Virus record (IMG/VR): IMGVR_UViG_3300021486_000035
Location: 1 to 32,796 of that record
Length of the DNA stretch: 32,796 nucleotides
From: a virus
Strand: one strand, 5' to 3'
A program made the position numbers and the translations under genes. The notes beneath the pieces were generated by a model that searched no databases, was not told where the DNA came from, and saw nothing but the letters and a program-made list of their open reading frames with translations. Positions within the stretch are counted from its first letter, which is position 1. The number at the start of each line of letters is the position of its first letter. This document shows positions 15,486 to 23,563 of this stretch, one piece after another.

Positions 15486-16904
15486 GTGAACGTAGAAAAA
15501 GAAGAGTTTATTAAATATTTAATAAATGGTGTCAATGAGAAGTTTAATAATGGTGATTTTTTAATAGAAAAGAAAGTTAAAGATGATAAAAAGCATATTT
15601 ATATTACAGCTGCTTTTGTTAAAGAGAATTCTAAAAGTTTGAATGATAGATTTTATACTTCTGAATTTGTTGATGATGCAGTTAAACAAATAAATAAGGC
15701 AGAACCAAAGTTAACTATGTGGTCTAGTCATTATCCTGCTGATTATACTTTAAATATTGTAGCTGTAATTGAAGAAGCATGGAAAAAGGATGGAATTGGA
15801 TATATAAAGGTTAGATTATTGGATACAACGGCATCAAAAGATTTACTTTCTCTTATTTCTGAGAAAGTTATAAATTCTGTCAGTATGAGATTTTATCCCG
15901 TTGATTATGAGGTGGATGAAGAGACAGGAATGCTTATTATAAATAGAGGAGAATTGTTAGGAATAGATTTTGTTGATATTCCTGGTGTGCCAGAAGCAGT
16001 TATTAAAAAGATTAATCAAGAAGGTTTGAATTTAGAAGAAAAAATTATTGAAAATTTGTGGGAATTTTTAGATAAAGACAAAAATAGTACAAGGGGGGTT
16101 CTTAATATGGTTATGCAAACTAATGGGAAAGATCCTTATGCGGAAGACATTGATAAGAAGAAAGAGAAAGAAATAGAGGAAACAAAGGAAAAAGAAAACA
16201 AAGAAGAGAAAACTAAGGAAGAGGAAAATAAAAATGAAGAGAAAAATGATGAAATAAACAAAGAAGAAGAAAATAATAAAGAAGAAACTAATAATGAAGA
16301 AATTAATGACAAGGAAAATATTGAAGAAAATAAGGAAGAAGATGAAAATGAAGTAGAGGAAGAAGCAGAATTGTTAAAAGACATAGTAATTGATATAGCA
16401 AAAAATAAAGTTAAAGAATTAGAAGAAGAAATAAAGAAAACAAAAGAAGAAATAAAGAAAACAAAAGAAGAATTAGATAAAAAGAATAAAGAATTTGAAG
16501 AAATGAAAGACAATATAAATTCCTTTATAGCTAAATTTAGTGAACAGAGAAAAGAAATGATAGTTAAGAAATATGCTAAATATTGTGAAAGCAAAGCATT
16601 AAAGGAATTTATAGAAAATGCAGTTAATTCTATTTCTGTTGAATTTGATTCTTCAATTGAAGATGCCATATCAAATTTTGAAACTAAATTGAAAGAAAAA
16701 GAAAAATATATTGAAGATTTTATTAATGATATTGGTAAATTATTTAAAACAAAAGAAGAGAATGATGAGGAAGAGAAAGAAGATTTAAACAAAGGTAAAT
16801 TATCTAAGAGTGAAGATGTTGAAGAAGCTCCAACTAAAATTATTATGGATAATAAGTTGGAAGAAGAAATCAAGAGAAGTATAGAAGAATATAACAATTT
16901 ATAA
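15486..16904 (+). CDS. Prohead maturation protease fused to scaffold domain
   Basis: Residues 1-190 form a herpesvirus/T4 gp21/HK97-type prohead serine protease: SSHYP with likely catalytic His82, NSVSMRFYP with likely nucleophile Ser133, and GIDFVDIPGVPEA as the typical closing motif. Residues about 210-472 are very rich in Glu, Lys and Asn with long coiled coils, as expected of an internal scaffold, and include an exact heptad repeat. One gene thus carries protease and scaffold. The protein starts at a GTG (15486) 6 bases after a G7 tract, because the nearby ATG is closed at once. An in-frame start at 16107 would give scaffold alone. The product would help assemble and then degrade the prohead core. 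Confidence 0.85.
   Translation: MNVEKEEFIKYLINGVNEKFNNGDFLIEKKVKDDKKHIYITAAFVKENSKSLNDRFYTSEFVDDAVKQINKAEPKLTMWSSHYPADYTLNIVAVIEEAWKKDGIGYIKVRLLDTTASKDLLSLISEKVINSVSMRFYPVDYEVDEETGMLIINRGELLGIDFVDIPGVPEAVIKKINQEGLNLEEKIIENLWEFLDKDKNSTRGVLNMVMQTNGKDPYAEDIDKKKEKEIEETKEKENKEEKTKEEENKNEEKNDEINKEEENNKEETNNEEINDKENIEENKEEDENEVEEEAELLKDIVIDIAKNKVKELEEEIKKTKEEIKKTKEELDKKNKEFEEMKDNINSFIAKFSEQRKEMIVKKYAKYCESKALKEFIENAVNSISVEFDSSIEDAISNFETKLKEKEKYIEDFINDIGKLFKTKEENDEEEKEDLNKGKLSKSEDVEEAPTKIIMDNKLEEEIKRSIEEYNNL
16091..16098 (+). promoter_or_regulatory. Internal ribosome-binding site for in-frame scaffold start
   Basis: AAGGGGGG lies 8 bases before an in-frame ATG (16107) inside the protease-scaffold gene. 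It is the same G6-type site that precedes the terminase, portal, capsid and tape measure starts in this window. In codons it reads Arg-Gly, so selection for translation initiation is a simple reason for its form. Confidence 0.7.
16107..16904 (+). CDS. Scaffold protein from internal in-frame start
   Basis: This would be a 265-aa product identical to residues 208-472 of the protease-scaffold. It starts at the junction between the compact protease domain and the Glu/Lys-rich coiled-coil region, precisely where a separate scaffold would be expected to begin, and has a strong ribosome-binding site. Lambda (C/Nu3) and other phages use nested scaffold starts of this kind. It would supply many scaffold copies per few protease copies. 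No direct evidence of expression is available from sequence. Confidence 0.65.
   Translation: MVMQTNGKDPYAEDIDKKKEKEIEETKEKENKEEKTKEEENKNEEKNDEINKEEENNKEETNNEEINDKENIEENKEEDENEVEEEAELLKDIVIDIAKNKVKELEEEIKKTKEEIKKTKEELDKKNKEFEEMKDNINSFIAKFSEQRKEMIVKKYAKYCESKALKEFIENAVNSISVEFDSSIEDAISNFETKLKEKEKYIEDFINDIGKLFKTKEENDEEEKEDLNKGKLSKSEDVEEAPTKIIMDNKLEEEIKRSIEEYNNL
16425..16466 (+). repeat. 21-base tandem repeat in the scaffold coiled coil
   Basis: Two exact copies of a 21-base unit, plus a partial third, encode EEIKKTK repeated. A 21-base unit equals one heptad, so the duplication lengthens the coiled coil without breaking register. Confidence 0.8.
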
Positions 16905-16917
16905 GGGGGGAATACAT

Positions 16918-18165
16918 ATGAAAATAATGTATGAGAAACTTGAACCAGGAGTAAAGAAATTTATAAAGGCAGAATTAAAGAACCTTCTTACTATAGAGGG
17001 TAAAGAACTTGAAGATGAAACTCTTCTTGAAGCAGAACAGTTGGGTCTTACAGGTGATACTTCATCTATAAAACCTGAATATCTTTCTAAAAAAATAATT
17101 CCGGTAGTTTTTGCACAGTCTATTTGTTCACAATTTTTTCAATTGGTTAATATGCCCGCTTCAACATATGCTGTTCCTAGATTAAGTTATACGAGAGAAT
17201 CAACAACAGCAGAAGTGGCTGAAAATGGACAGATTAAAACGGCTAAAATATCCACAAGCAATATTACAATGACTGCTGTAAAATATGCAATTAGAAGTAT
17301 TTTAACAAAGGAAGCTCTTGAAGACGCTGAAAAAGTAGGTTTTGATATCCTTAGACGAGTTATGGAATATGATGTAAAATCTATAATTAATGAATTGGAT
17401 CAGAAAGTAGTTGCTTTGATGAAATTAGGGGCTGCTGCTGGAGATGTCTGGTGGGATGTTAATATACCTGCAAGTTGGTCGGATTCACATCCAGCTCTTG
17501 AGTATGACCAGACTTTATATGACAGTCTTGTAGAAGCAGTTAAAGCGGTTGCTGTAAATAAATTTGCTGCAAACTTTATGCTTATAAATCCTAGCGATAT
17601 TGTTAGGGTAGTAAAACTTAAATTCTTTAGACCGGCTGAACCTGATACCAGTCTTCAGGGTGAACTTGGTACTATATTGAATCTTGGTGTTTTTAGTTCC
17701 TTAAATTCTGAATCAGGTATGTTCTTTATTGGTGAGAAGAAGACTATTGGTATGTATGGTTCTTATATTCCAATGCAATACAACGCTGGTGGTTATAATG
17801 CAGAATATGACAAACAGGATTGGAATGTTAGGACTCGTGCTGCAATGATGATAACTCAGGGGGAAGCTTTGGCTAGAGTTGTTCTTTATGATAATTATAC
17901 AAATGAAGATGTTACTATAACAGGTGGAGCAGGACAAGCAGCACATGCACCTATTAATTCAGCAAAAACACTTACTGCTAAAGATGGTGATGGTTCTACT
18001 GCTCTTACAATTATAACATATGATAGTAGAACAGAAGCAAAACCAACCAGTTCTGATGCTAATACGATAATTTTAGATTTGGAAACAGGAGCAATTACTA
18101 CTTCATCGAGTTATACTCCAACAGGAGGAAAAATTACTCTTACTGCTTATTCTGCTAGGGTGTAG
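16918..18165 (+). CDS. Major capsid protein
   Basis: This 415-aa protein follows the protease-scaffold, the standard place for the major head protein. The sequence is that of an HK97-fold subunit: a helical N-terminal arm (1-60), then PRLSYTRESTTAEVAENGQI, a long spine helix with LTKEALEDAEKVGFDILRR (about 123-141), and QDWNVRTRAAMMITQGEALA near residue 300. The last 70 residues are Thr/Ser-rich beta sequence and may form an added surface domain. The N-terminal arm could be trimmed by the protease. The ATG at 16918 follows G6 (16905-16910), and a strong terminator follows the gene, both fitting very high expression. Confidence 0.85.
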   Translation: MKIMYEKLEPGVKKFIKAELKNLLTIEGKELEDETLLEAEQLGLTGDTSSIKPEYLSKKIIPVVFAQSICSQFFQLVNMPASTYAVPRLSYTRESTTAEVAENGQIKTAKISTSNITMTAVKYAIRSILTKEALEDAEKVGFDILRRVMEYDVKSIINELDQKVVALMKLGAAAGDVWWDVNIPASWSDSHPALEYDQTLYDSLVEAVKAVAVNKFAANFMLINPSDIVRVVKLKFFRPAEPDTSLQGELGTILNLGVFSSLNSESGMFFIGEKKTIGMYGSYIPMQYNAGGYNAEYDKQDWNVRTRAAMMITQGEALARVVLYDNYTNEDVTITGGAGQAAHAPINSAKTLTAKDGDGSTALTIITYDSRTEAKPTSSDANTIILDLETGAITTSSSYTPTGGKITLTAYSARV

Positions 18166-18169
18166 CTTT

Positions 18170-18204
18170 AATGGGGGGATTTTCTCCCCCCCATTTGTTC
18201 TTTT
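18170..18204 (+). terminator. Strong Rho-independent terminator after the capsid gene
   Basis: AATGGGGGG pairs with CCCCCCATT (9-bp stem, 18170-18195) and is followed by a T-rich run (TTGTTCTTTT). It lies 5 bases after the capsid stop. Downstream genes must be reached by read-through or their own promoter, so capsid mRNA should be in excess. Confidence 0.88.
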
Positions 18205-18224
18205 CGATTTAAGGAGGTGTTTGT

Positions 18225-18545
18225 ATGCCTAGACCAAAAGGTTCAAAAAATAAATCAGGTAGTAAGTCAAAAAAAACTACAACTAAAAAGAATACGAAGT
18301 CTGTAAAAAAAGTTAATAAAGCAAAGAATGATAAAGTTGATGAAACAGAAAAAGTTAAAGTTACAGATAATATAGTTACAGATAATATAGTTACAGAGAC
18401 ATTGGATGAAGAAATAAAAGAAGAAATAAAAGAGGAGTTAAAAGAAGAAAAGAAAGATGTAGAAGAAAGTGTTGTTATATCTGTATCAAAAAATAGACCT
18501 CCTCAAATTGTTTATGTCAAAGGACGGTGGCGTAGAATAGAATAG
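18225..18545 (+). CDS. Small Lys-rich protein after the capsid gene, function unknown
   Basis: This 106-aa protein has a highly basic N-terminus (MPRPKGSKNKSGSKSKK, recalling AT-hook-like DNA-binding starts), an acidic Glu/Lys middle (66-83), and an ordered-looking C-terminus (RPPQIVYVKGRWRRIE). It contains a short exact tandem repeat, VTDNI twice. AAGGAGGTG precedes the ATG. It may be a head-interior or DNA-associated protein, or a head-completion factor; nothing decides between these. Confidence 0.65.
   Translation: MPRPKGSKNKSGSKSKKTTTKKNTKSVKKVNKAKNDKVDETEKVKVTDNIVTDNIVTETLDEEIKEEIKEELKEEKKDVEESVVISVSKNRPPQIVYVKGRWRRIE
18361..18390 (+). repeat. 15-base tandem repeat in the Lys-rich gene
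   Basis: TTACAGATAATATAG occurs twice in a row, followed by a partial third copy. It encodes VTDNI repeats in a region that looks disordered, so length change should be tolerated. Confidence 0.85.
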
Positions 18546-18555
18546 GGTGGTGCTG

Positions 18556-19218
18556 ATGAATAGAACAGAATTAAGAGATTTAATATATGAGGAATTAGTT
18601 AATAGTTTAAAAATAACTGATGAGGCTTTGCTTTCTCAGGAAAATATTGAAAAAGCAATAGATTTAGCTCTAGAAATCTATTCTAATTATTGTCCGAGGG
18701 CAATAGAAGAGACTTTTACAAATTTAGTTAATACGTATGAAATAACTGTTTCTAATCCTATGTATAGTGATAAAGTTATTATATATTATATTTCTGATAA
18801 TAAAAGATATTTTTTATATGAATTTTCTGTTGACCTTATTCAGAATACAATAATATTTGACAATATTGTAAATTTAGATTCTATTATTGTTAAATATTAT
18901 ACAAAACATGTTTTTACTGATTCAGAAAGTACAATACCTGTACAGCATACATATGCGTTATTTTATTTGTCTTGTCATATTTTATCTAGACAAGCTATTT
19001 TTGGAGAAGATTCCTTAGTTTATTTTAATAATGGTATTTTACAATTGCGTTTTGATACAAGTAAGAAAAAAGGTGTAGAAAATACTTATTTAGAGAATTT
19101 TTTTGAACTTGTAAGAGCAAAGACAATTAAGGGGGGAATTCTTTGGGGACGTGTTGAAAATTCTGCTTCTAAAATGGAGGATATTTTTGATTTTCCTAAT
19201 GATGAGTTGAGTTGGTGA
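18556..19218 (+). CDS. Head-tail connector (adaptor-like) protein
   Basis: This 220-aa protein is the first of four small genes in the classical connector position between capsid and tail tube. It has an N-terminal helical part (RTELRDLIYEELVNSLKITD, QENIEKAIDLALEIYSNYC) like phage adaptor proteins that dock below the portal, then a beta-rich part and a C-terminal helix. A GTG-GTG-CTG run precedes the ATG at 18556; AGGGTGGTG fits the ATG best. The family is inferred from gene order and secondary-structure character. Confidence 0.5.
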   Translation: MNRTELRDLIYEELVNSLKITDEALLSQENIEKAIDLALEIYSNYCPRAIEETFTNLVNTYEITVSNPMYSDKVIIYYISDNKRYFLYEFSVDLIQNTIIFDNIVNLDSIIVKYYTKHVFTDSESTIPVQHTYALFYLSCHILSRQAIFGEDSLVYFNNGILQLRFDTSKKKGVENTYLENFFELVRAKTIKGGILWGRVENSASKMEDIFDFPNDELSW

Positions 19219-19222
19219 TTTT

Positions 19223-19597
19223 ATGGGAAAATTTAATTTGAATGAGATATATAATAAAGTTGCATTATATATGGAGAAGTATGGAACAAAAGCAACGATA
19301 AAACGAAATATTGCTTCTGTTGATGCTTTTGGTGAACAAAGTGATGTTACTGAATCTATTGTTTATTCTAATGTTCCTATTGTATATAAAAAACGAAGAT
19401 TGCCCAGTATGCAAGATAATAATAATACTGCATATGAAGTAGCTTATGTTAATGCTATTATAAATTTGCAGGATGGTAATAATTTAGATATAAGTTTACA
19501 ATTAGGAGATATTTTTGAATTTAATTCAGAAAGGTATGAATTGATTAATTTTGTTAAAACAGAACTAGGTTTTGATATTTTGTTAAAGGTGATTTGA
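19223..19597 (+). CDS. Head-closure (stopper-like) protein
   Basis: This 124-aa, beta-rich protein contains a pattern seen in phage stopper/head-completion proteins: a tube-facing strand region (TKATIKRNIASVDAFGEQSD), then DISLQLGDIFEFNSERYELI and FDILLKVI at the end, resembling the 'gd.i.v.g..Y.V' pattern of that group. Stoppers close the head channel after DNA packaging. The start ATG at 19223 lies 4 bases after the adaptor stop with only a weak ribosome-binding site, so coupling is likely. Confidence 0.5.
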   Translation: MGKFNLNEIYNKVALYMEKYGTKATIKRNIASVDAFGEQSDVTESIVYSNVPIVYKKRRLPSMQDNNNTAYEVAYVNAIINLQDGNNLDISLQLGDIFEFNSERYELINFVKTELGFDILLKVI

Positions 19598-19598
19598 G

Positions 19599-20087
19599 AT
19601 GGCACGTAGTGCTCTTTATGCAAAAAAAGTTAGAGTTAAAACTATTTTTGAAAATGGTTCAACTTATGAATTTTTTGATTTTGAGCATGATTATAAAAAA
19701 ATATCTAAATTATGGTACAATTTTAGATGGACAGATTTTTATCATAGAATAACACAAGCCACCGATAGAACAGTAGTAATAATGAAAAGAGTAGCACCAT
19801 ATAATCCTAAAAGGCGTTCTGGCACACATTTAAGAGATGAAATATATGGTTATGTTACCAAAATTCCAAGAAATAGGGCTTATGATATTAAAGTTACTAT
19901 TTTTGCAAATAAACATTATGCTGTTTTTTTAGAATTTGGTACAAGTAAAATGTCTCCAAGACCTTTTTTCAGGCGAAGTGTTTTGCAGGGATTTAGTGGT
20001 GTTGTTGATAGAAAATTATTAATAAAAGCAATGACTGTTCAACGTTTTGAAAGATATTCTCCTGTGGTTAATAGGAGGCGAATATAG
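19599..20087 (+). CDS. HK97 gp10-like tail-completion/neck protein
   Basis: This 162-aa protein shows the HK97 gp10 signature: APYNPKRRSGTHLR (66-79), then YAVFLEFGTSKMSPRPFF (107-124) and a following helix. The EFGT..M.PRPF motif is the hallmark of this family, which acts at the head-tail joint or in tail completion. Starts immediately after the stopper-like gene (AAAGGTGAT before ATG) and its stop overlaps the next GTG start. Confidence 0.85.
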   Translation: MARSALYAKKVRVKTIFENGSTYEFFDFEHDYKKISKLWYNFRWTDFYHRITQATDRTVVIMKRVAPYNPKRRSGTHLRDEIYGYVTKIPRNRAYDIKVTIFANKHYAVFLEFGTSKMSPRPFFRRSVLQGFSGVVDRKLLIKAMTVQRFERYSPVVNRRRI

Positions 20088-20485
20088 TGATTACAAGTAT
20101 AAAGAAAGATGTTTTAGCAACTGTTTATAGTTTATTAAAAACAGCTTTTAATTCATATTCAAATGTTGTTGTTGCTTTTGGAGCTTTGGATATTTCTGAT
20201 TATTCTAAAAATTATATTTGGTTTTCAGAAATTTCAACTGAAACGAATTATTATGACAGAAATTTTGTAGAATTTAGTATTGATGTACATGTTTATAGTA
20301 AATCTTTTTCAAAGGCAACTGAATTAGCAGAAATTATTGAACAAGAACTTGATAAAAAGAATTTAGGTTCACATAATATTTTTTCTGTTTTTTTAACTTG
20401 TAATTGGTTGATAGAAATATTTGGTTCTGAACAATTATATCATTATGTTTTAACATTTAATTTGCGTAATAAGGAGGTAGAATAA
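20087..20485 (+). CDS. Tail-terminator-like protein 1
   Basis: This 132-aa protein has the alpha/beta outline of tail terminators: an N-terminal helix (SIKKDVLATVYSLLKTAF), paired strands (FVEFSIDVHVYSKSFSKATELAE), a helix, and closing strands (YHYVLTFNLRN). It begins at a GTG overlapping the previous stop by one base. Tail terminators cap the growing tube and join it to the head. It is followed by a second gene of the same type and length. Confidence 0.5.
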   Translation: MITSIKKDVLATVYSLLKTAFNSYSNVVVAFGALDISDYSKNYIWFSEISTETNYYDRNFVEFSIDVHVYSKSFSKATELAEIIEQELDKKNLGSHNIFSVFLTCNWLIEIFGSEQLYHYVLTFNLRNKEVE

Positions 20486-20895
20486 TGAGCACCTTAAAAA
20501 CAACGGAAATTTTAAATGCTTTAAAAACATATTTGTTAACAAAAAATGATACGTTAAAAATTTATTTAGGTACTCCATATAGAGCAACGGGTTCTAATCC
20601 TGAAGTTTATTTGTATTCAATAACACATTCAATTTTACCTGTAAATGTTTTAAATACTTATGATACTTTTTCTGTTGTTATTGCTGTTGAAGCAACTATT
20701 TCTTCTAAAGAAGAAGAACAAAATTTGTGGAATTTTGCAGATGTGATTGCGGGGTATTTTAAAATAGATGATTTTTGGATTTCATTAAATGATATTATGT
20801 TTCATGTTAGAGAAATTGATGTTAAATATTTTAAACAAGAAGGGGACTCTGTTGGATTAATAAATATAGTATTAACATTGTCAAATTACGAATGA
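20485..20895 (+). CDS. Tail-terminator-like protein 2
   Basis: This 136-aa protein has the same size and order of elements as its upstream neighbour: N-terminal helix (EILNALKTYLLTKNDTLKI), a strand YDTFSVVIAVEATI, a helix (NLWNFADVIAGYF) and final strands (GLINIVLTLSNYE). Sequence identity is low, so these may be distant paralogs, with one serving as terminator and the other as a second neck protein. AAGGAGGT precedes the ATG at 20485, which overlaps the previous stop by one base. Confidence 0.45.
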   Translation: MSTLKTTEILNALKTYLLTKNDTLKIYLGTPYRATGSNPEVYLYSITHSILPVNVLNTYDTFSVVIAVEATISSKEEEQNLWNFADVIAGYFKIDDFWISLNDIMFHVREIDVKYFKQEGDSVGLINIVLTLSNYE

Positions 20896-20911
20896 TAAGG
20901 AGGAATGACAT

Positions 20912-22177
20912 ATGGGAAATTTTGTAATAGGGGGAGGCTCTAAGGTAATTTTACAGCAAGAAACAGGTACAAAATACGTAGTGCCTTTTACTTCTGAATC
21001 TGTAAATCCTAGTGCTGAATTTATAAATTCAAATGCTATTGTAAGTAATAGAGCTAAAGGTATAGGGCAGAAAGGTAATGTTGCAGGAGATGGAAACTTT
21101 GATTTTGAGTTTTCACATAAGTATTTACCATACTATTTTTTGGGGGTTTTAGGAGCTAAAGATGCTTCAAAACCTGTAATTTATCCATCCCCAGATTATT
21201 TATTTGATTATAATGTTTTTGTAGAACATGGAAGTGCAGCTTCTTTGAGGATGGAAGCAAGAAGGGTGAAATTTAATTCATTAAGAGTTTCTTTTGCTTC
21301 TGATGGAGTTATGTCAGGAACGGTTGATTTTGCAGGTTTGAAATATGTTAACGCTTCAGGAACATTAAGCGGAACAACTGCATTTGCTGATTCTGCGAAC
21401 TTTATTTTTCCTCAGAAGTTGGCTGCAATAAATAAAATAATAACAGAAAGCGATCCTATTGAAACAACTGATTGGGATGCAGGAATTGATATGATTCCTT
21501 ATTTGAACTCAATAGAGTTTACAATTGCAAATAATTTAAGTACAGATTTGAACAAATTAGATGCTTCAGGAAGAATGGCAGTTACAGGGGGGGAATTTGC
21601 TGTTACAGGTACTATTGAAATTGTTTTGGATGATGAAGATACTTTAGGTATAGGAGCTGCTGATATTGGAACAAATTGGAAAGCAATAGCTATAAAAGTT
21701 GCAGATTCTAGTGGTTCTACATATCATTATATTGTGTTGAGAAATATTTATTTTACATCTTTAACTCATGATATATCAGATCGTGGTGCTATTACTATTT
21801 CGGCTGATTTCCAATGTGTTTATAATGCTTCTGATACGGCAAAGGTTCTTGATGGAACTACTGTTACCGGAGCACAACCTATAGTTGTAGCTTATGATGA
21901 AAGTAGCACAATAACATTGCTTACAGTACGAAATACAGTAGATGATGAAGTGCCAACGGGGGATATTGATGGTAGTAATAAAACTTTTACTCTTGCGTAC
22001 ACTCCAATAAAAGAGGGGTCTGTTGTTATAACAGTTAATTCTACTACAATTAAAGATTTGGGTTATGGTGTTTTGTCTGATGGAGGAACAATAAATTATG
22101 AAACTGGTGTATTTGTGTTGAATGAAGCTCCTGCGGGAGGTTCAACAGTAACAGTTGATTACATTTACTTTACATAA
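20912..22177 (+). CDS. Major tail tube protein, paralog 1, with C-terminal added domain
   Basis: This 421-aa protein resembles large phage tail tube proteins: VPFTSESVNPSAEFINSN near 24-41, GNVAGDGNFDFEF, LNSIEFTIANNLSTDLNKL, VTGGEFAVTGTIEI and a final ISDRGAITISADF strand set. Residues about 345-421 form a separate beta domain (DGSNKTFTLAYTPIKEGSVV, then INYETGVFVLNEAPAGG), a common add-on on phage surface proteins, probably exposed on the tail. The tube core is shared with the next gene. AAGGAGGAA precedes the ATG. Copy number should be very high in the virion. Confidence 0.75.
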   Translation: MGNFVIGGGSKVILQQETGTKYVVPFTSESVNPSAEFINSNAIVSNRAKGIGQKGNVAGDGNFDFEFSHKYLPYYFLGVLGAKDASKPVIYPSPDYLFDYNVFVEHGSAASLRMEARRVKFNSLRVSFASDGVMSGTVDFAGLKYVNASGTLSGTTAFADSANFIFPQKLAAINKIITESDPIETTDWDAGIDMIPYLNSIEFTIANNLSTDLNKLDASGRMAVTGGEFAVTGTIEIVLDDEDTLGIGAADIGTNWKAIAIKVADSSGSTYHYIVLRNIYFTSLTHDISDRGAITISADFQCVYNASDTAKVLDGTTVTGAQPIVVAYDESSTITLLTVRNTVDDEVPTGDIDGSNKTFTLAYTPIKEGSVVITVNSTTIKDLGYGVLSDGGTINYETGVFVLNEAPAGGSTVTVDYIYFT

Positions 22178-22197
22178 TTAGAAGGGGGTGAATTAAT

Positions 22198-23532
22198 ATG
22201 AGAAATATAGTTACAGGTGGAGGTTCTAAATTAGCTTTAATATATCAAACCCCCGGAGAATTTGAGAAAGCATTATTGATTCTTGCCCAAGGTGGGAGTG
22301 CGTCCGATTACTTTTTTACGTTTGTGCCAGGGGAACAAGCTACAGAAAGTTTTGAAGTAACTGCTGGCGGTAATATTCAATTAAATGATCCGGGTGATGG
22401 GTGTCATTTTAAATTTATAGTTGCCTCTAATAGTTCAGACACATCTTCAGACGGAGTTTTGGCTGTTGAGGGTCAAGATTATAGTTTGTATTGGGATAAT
22501 GTTGCTTCAAAATACATTTTAACTAATTTAGCAAGTACAACAAAGTATTTCTTTGTATATTACACTTTTTGTAATGATGCTTTTGAATTGCCTTTTACTT
22601 CTGAGTCTTTAAATCCTTCGGGAGCATTTGTAAATTCAAATTCTTTATCTTCGTCTAGAATTAAAGGAGTTGGAGAGGCTGGAAATAAGGCTGCTGATGG
22701 TAATTTTGATACAGAACTTGATTTTATTGCTATTCCTTGGTTATTTTATACAGTCTTAGGAAAAATGGATTTAGCTAAAACAACAACATATAATGTTAAA
22801 ATTACTCGTTCAAATAGTTTTTTGCCTGTTTTTAATGTTTTTGTAAGTCATGGGGGTTCTCTTAATACTGTTTTTAAAAATTGTAAGGCTAATTCATTAA
22901 GATTTTCAATGGCTTCTGATGCTATTGCAGGAATCACATTAGATGTGATAGGCATGCAGTATTTGACGGGTTCATATCCATCTTCTTTATCTAGAGATTT
23001 GGGTAGTGTAACTCCATCCTTTATATTTCCAGGAAAGTTTAGTGATACATCATTAATAACAATTAATTATGCTTCAGACGATGTTTCAATTTCAATTGGA
23101 GATTATTTATCCTCGTTAGAATTTACAATAAGCAATAATTTAGGTACTGATTTGTATAAAATTGCTGGCGATCAGAGAATTGCTGTGCCAGAAGGAGAAT
23201 TTGCAATTTCTGGTACTATTGAGTTCTTAATTCCTATAGGAGATGTTGTAGGGGATAATCATGTTCTTGTAAAAGATATTTTCTTGTCATTAGATGTAGG
23301 TTCTTTAATTCCAGAGTTATTGTTGATATATACGGCTTTGCCTAAGATATTTAGAATAATAATGAATAATCTTCAGGTTACTGGTGTATCTCATGATATT
23401 TCTGATAGAGGAATTTTGAAATTGAGTGTTGATTTTGTTGGATATGATGATGGAGTTAATGAAATGATAACGGTTGAAGCTGATATTAATAGTTCTTCTT
23501 TTATTAAACCTTTTGTTCCAACAAGTTCATAA
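22198..23532 (+). CDS. Tail tube protein, paralog 2, with N-terminal inserted domain
   Basis: This 444-aa protein is a clear paralog of the preceding gene: both begin with a GGGSK segment at residues 7-11 and share ELPFTSESLNPSGAFVNSN (130-148 here), a GNKAADGNFDTEL block, a SLEFTISNNLGTDLYKI block, a GEFAISGTIEF block and a HDISDRG block. It differs by about 112 extra residues (17-128) inserted after GGGSKLAL and by lacking the C-terminal domain of paralog 1. It could be a minor tube component, a tube-end protein or a decorated tube subunit. GAAGGGGGTGA precedes the ATG. Confidence 0.7.
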   Translation: MRNIVTGGGSKLALIYQTPGEFEKALLILAQGGSASDYFFTFVPGEQATESFEVTAGGNIQLNDPGDGCHFKFIVASNSSDTSSDGVLAVEGQDYSLYWDNVASKYILTNLASTTKYFFVYYTFCNDAFELPFTSESLNPSGAFVNSNSLSSSRIKGVGEAGNKAADGNFDTELDFIAIPWLFYTVLGKMDLAKTTTYNVKITRSNSFLPVFNVFVSHGGSLNTVFKNCKANSLRFSMASDAIAGITLDVIGMQYLTGSYPSSLSRDLGSVTPSFIFPGKFSDTSLITINYASDDVSISIGDYLSSLEFTISNNLGTDLYKIAGDQRIAVPEGEFAISGTIEFLIPIGDVVGDNHVLVKDIFLSLDVGSLIPELLLIYTALPKIFRIIMNNLQVTGVSHDISDRGILKLSVDFVGYDDGVNEMITVEADINSSSFIKPFVPTSS

Positions 23533-23563
23533 TGTAAGTATACATAATTAGGAGGTGTTTCAT

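Noticed and set aside
16136-16897. 253-codon minus-strand open frame, Ser/Phe-rich
   Set aside because: It is the antisense of the Glu/Lys codon-rich scaffold region, where GAA/AAA codons read back as TTC/TTT. No ribosome-binding site and it is fully inside a real gene.
20912-23532. Tail sheath and tube pair of a contractile-tail phage
   Set aside because: The two proteins are direct paralogs sharing tail-tube-type motifs, and neither shows sheath-type features; a siphovirus reading is simpler.
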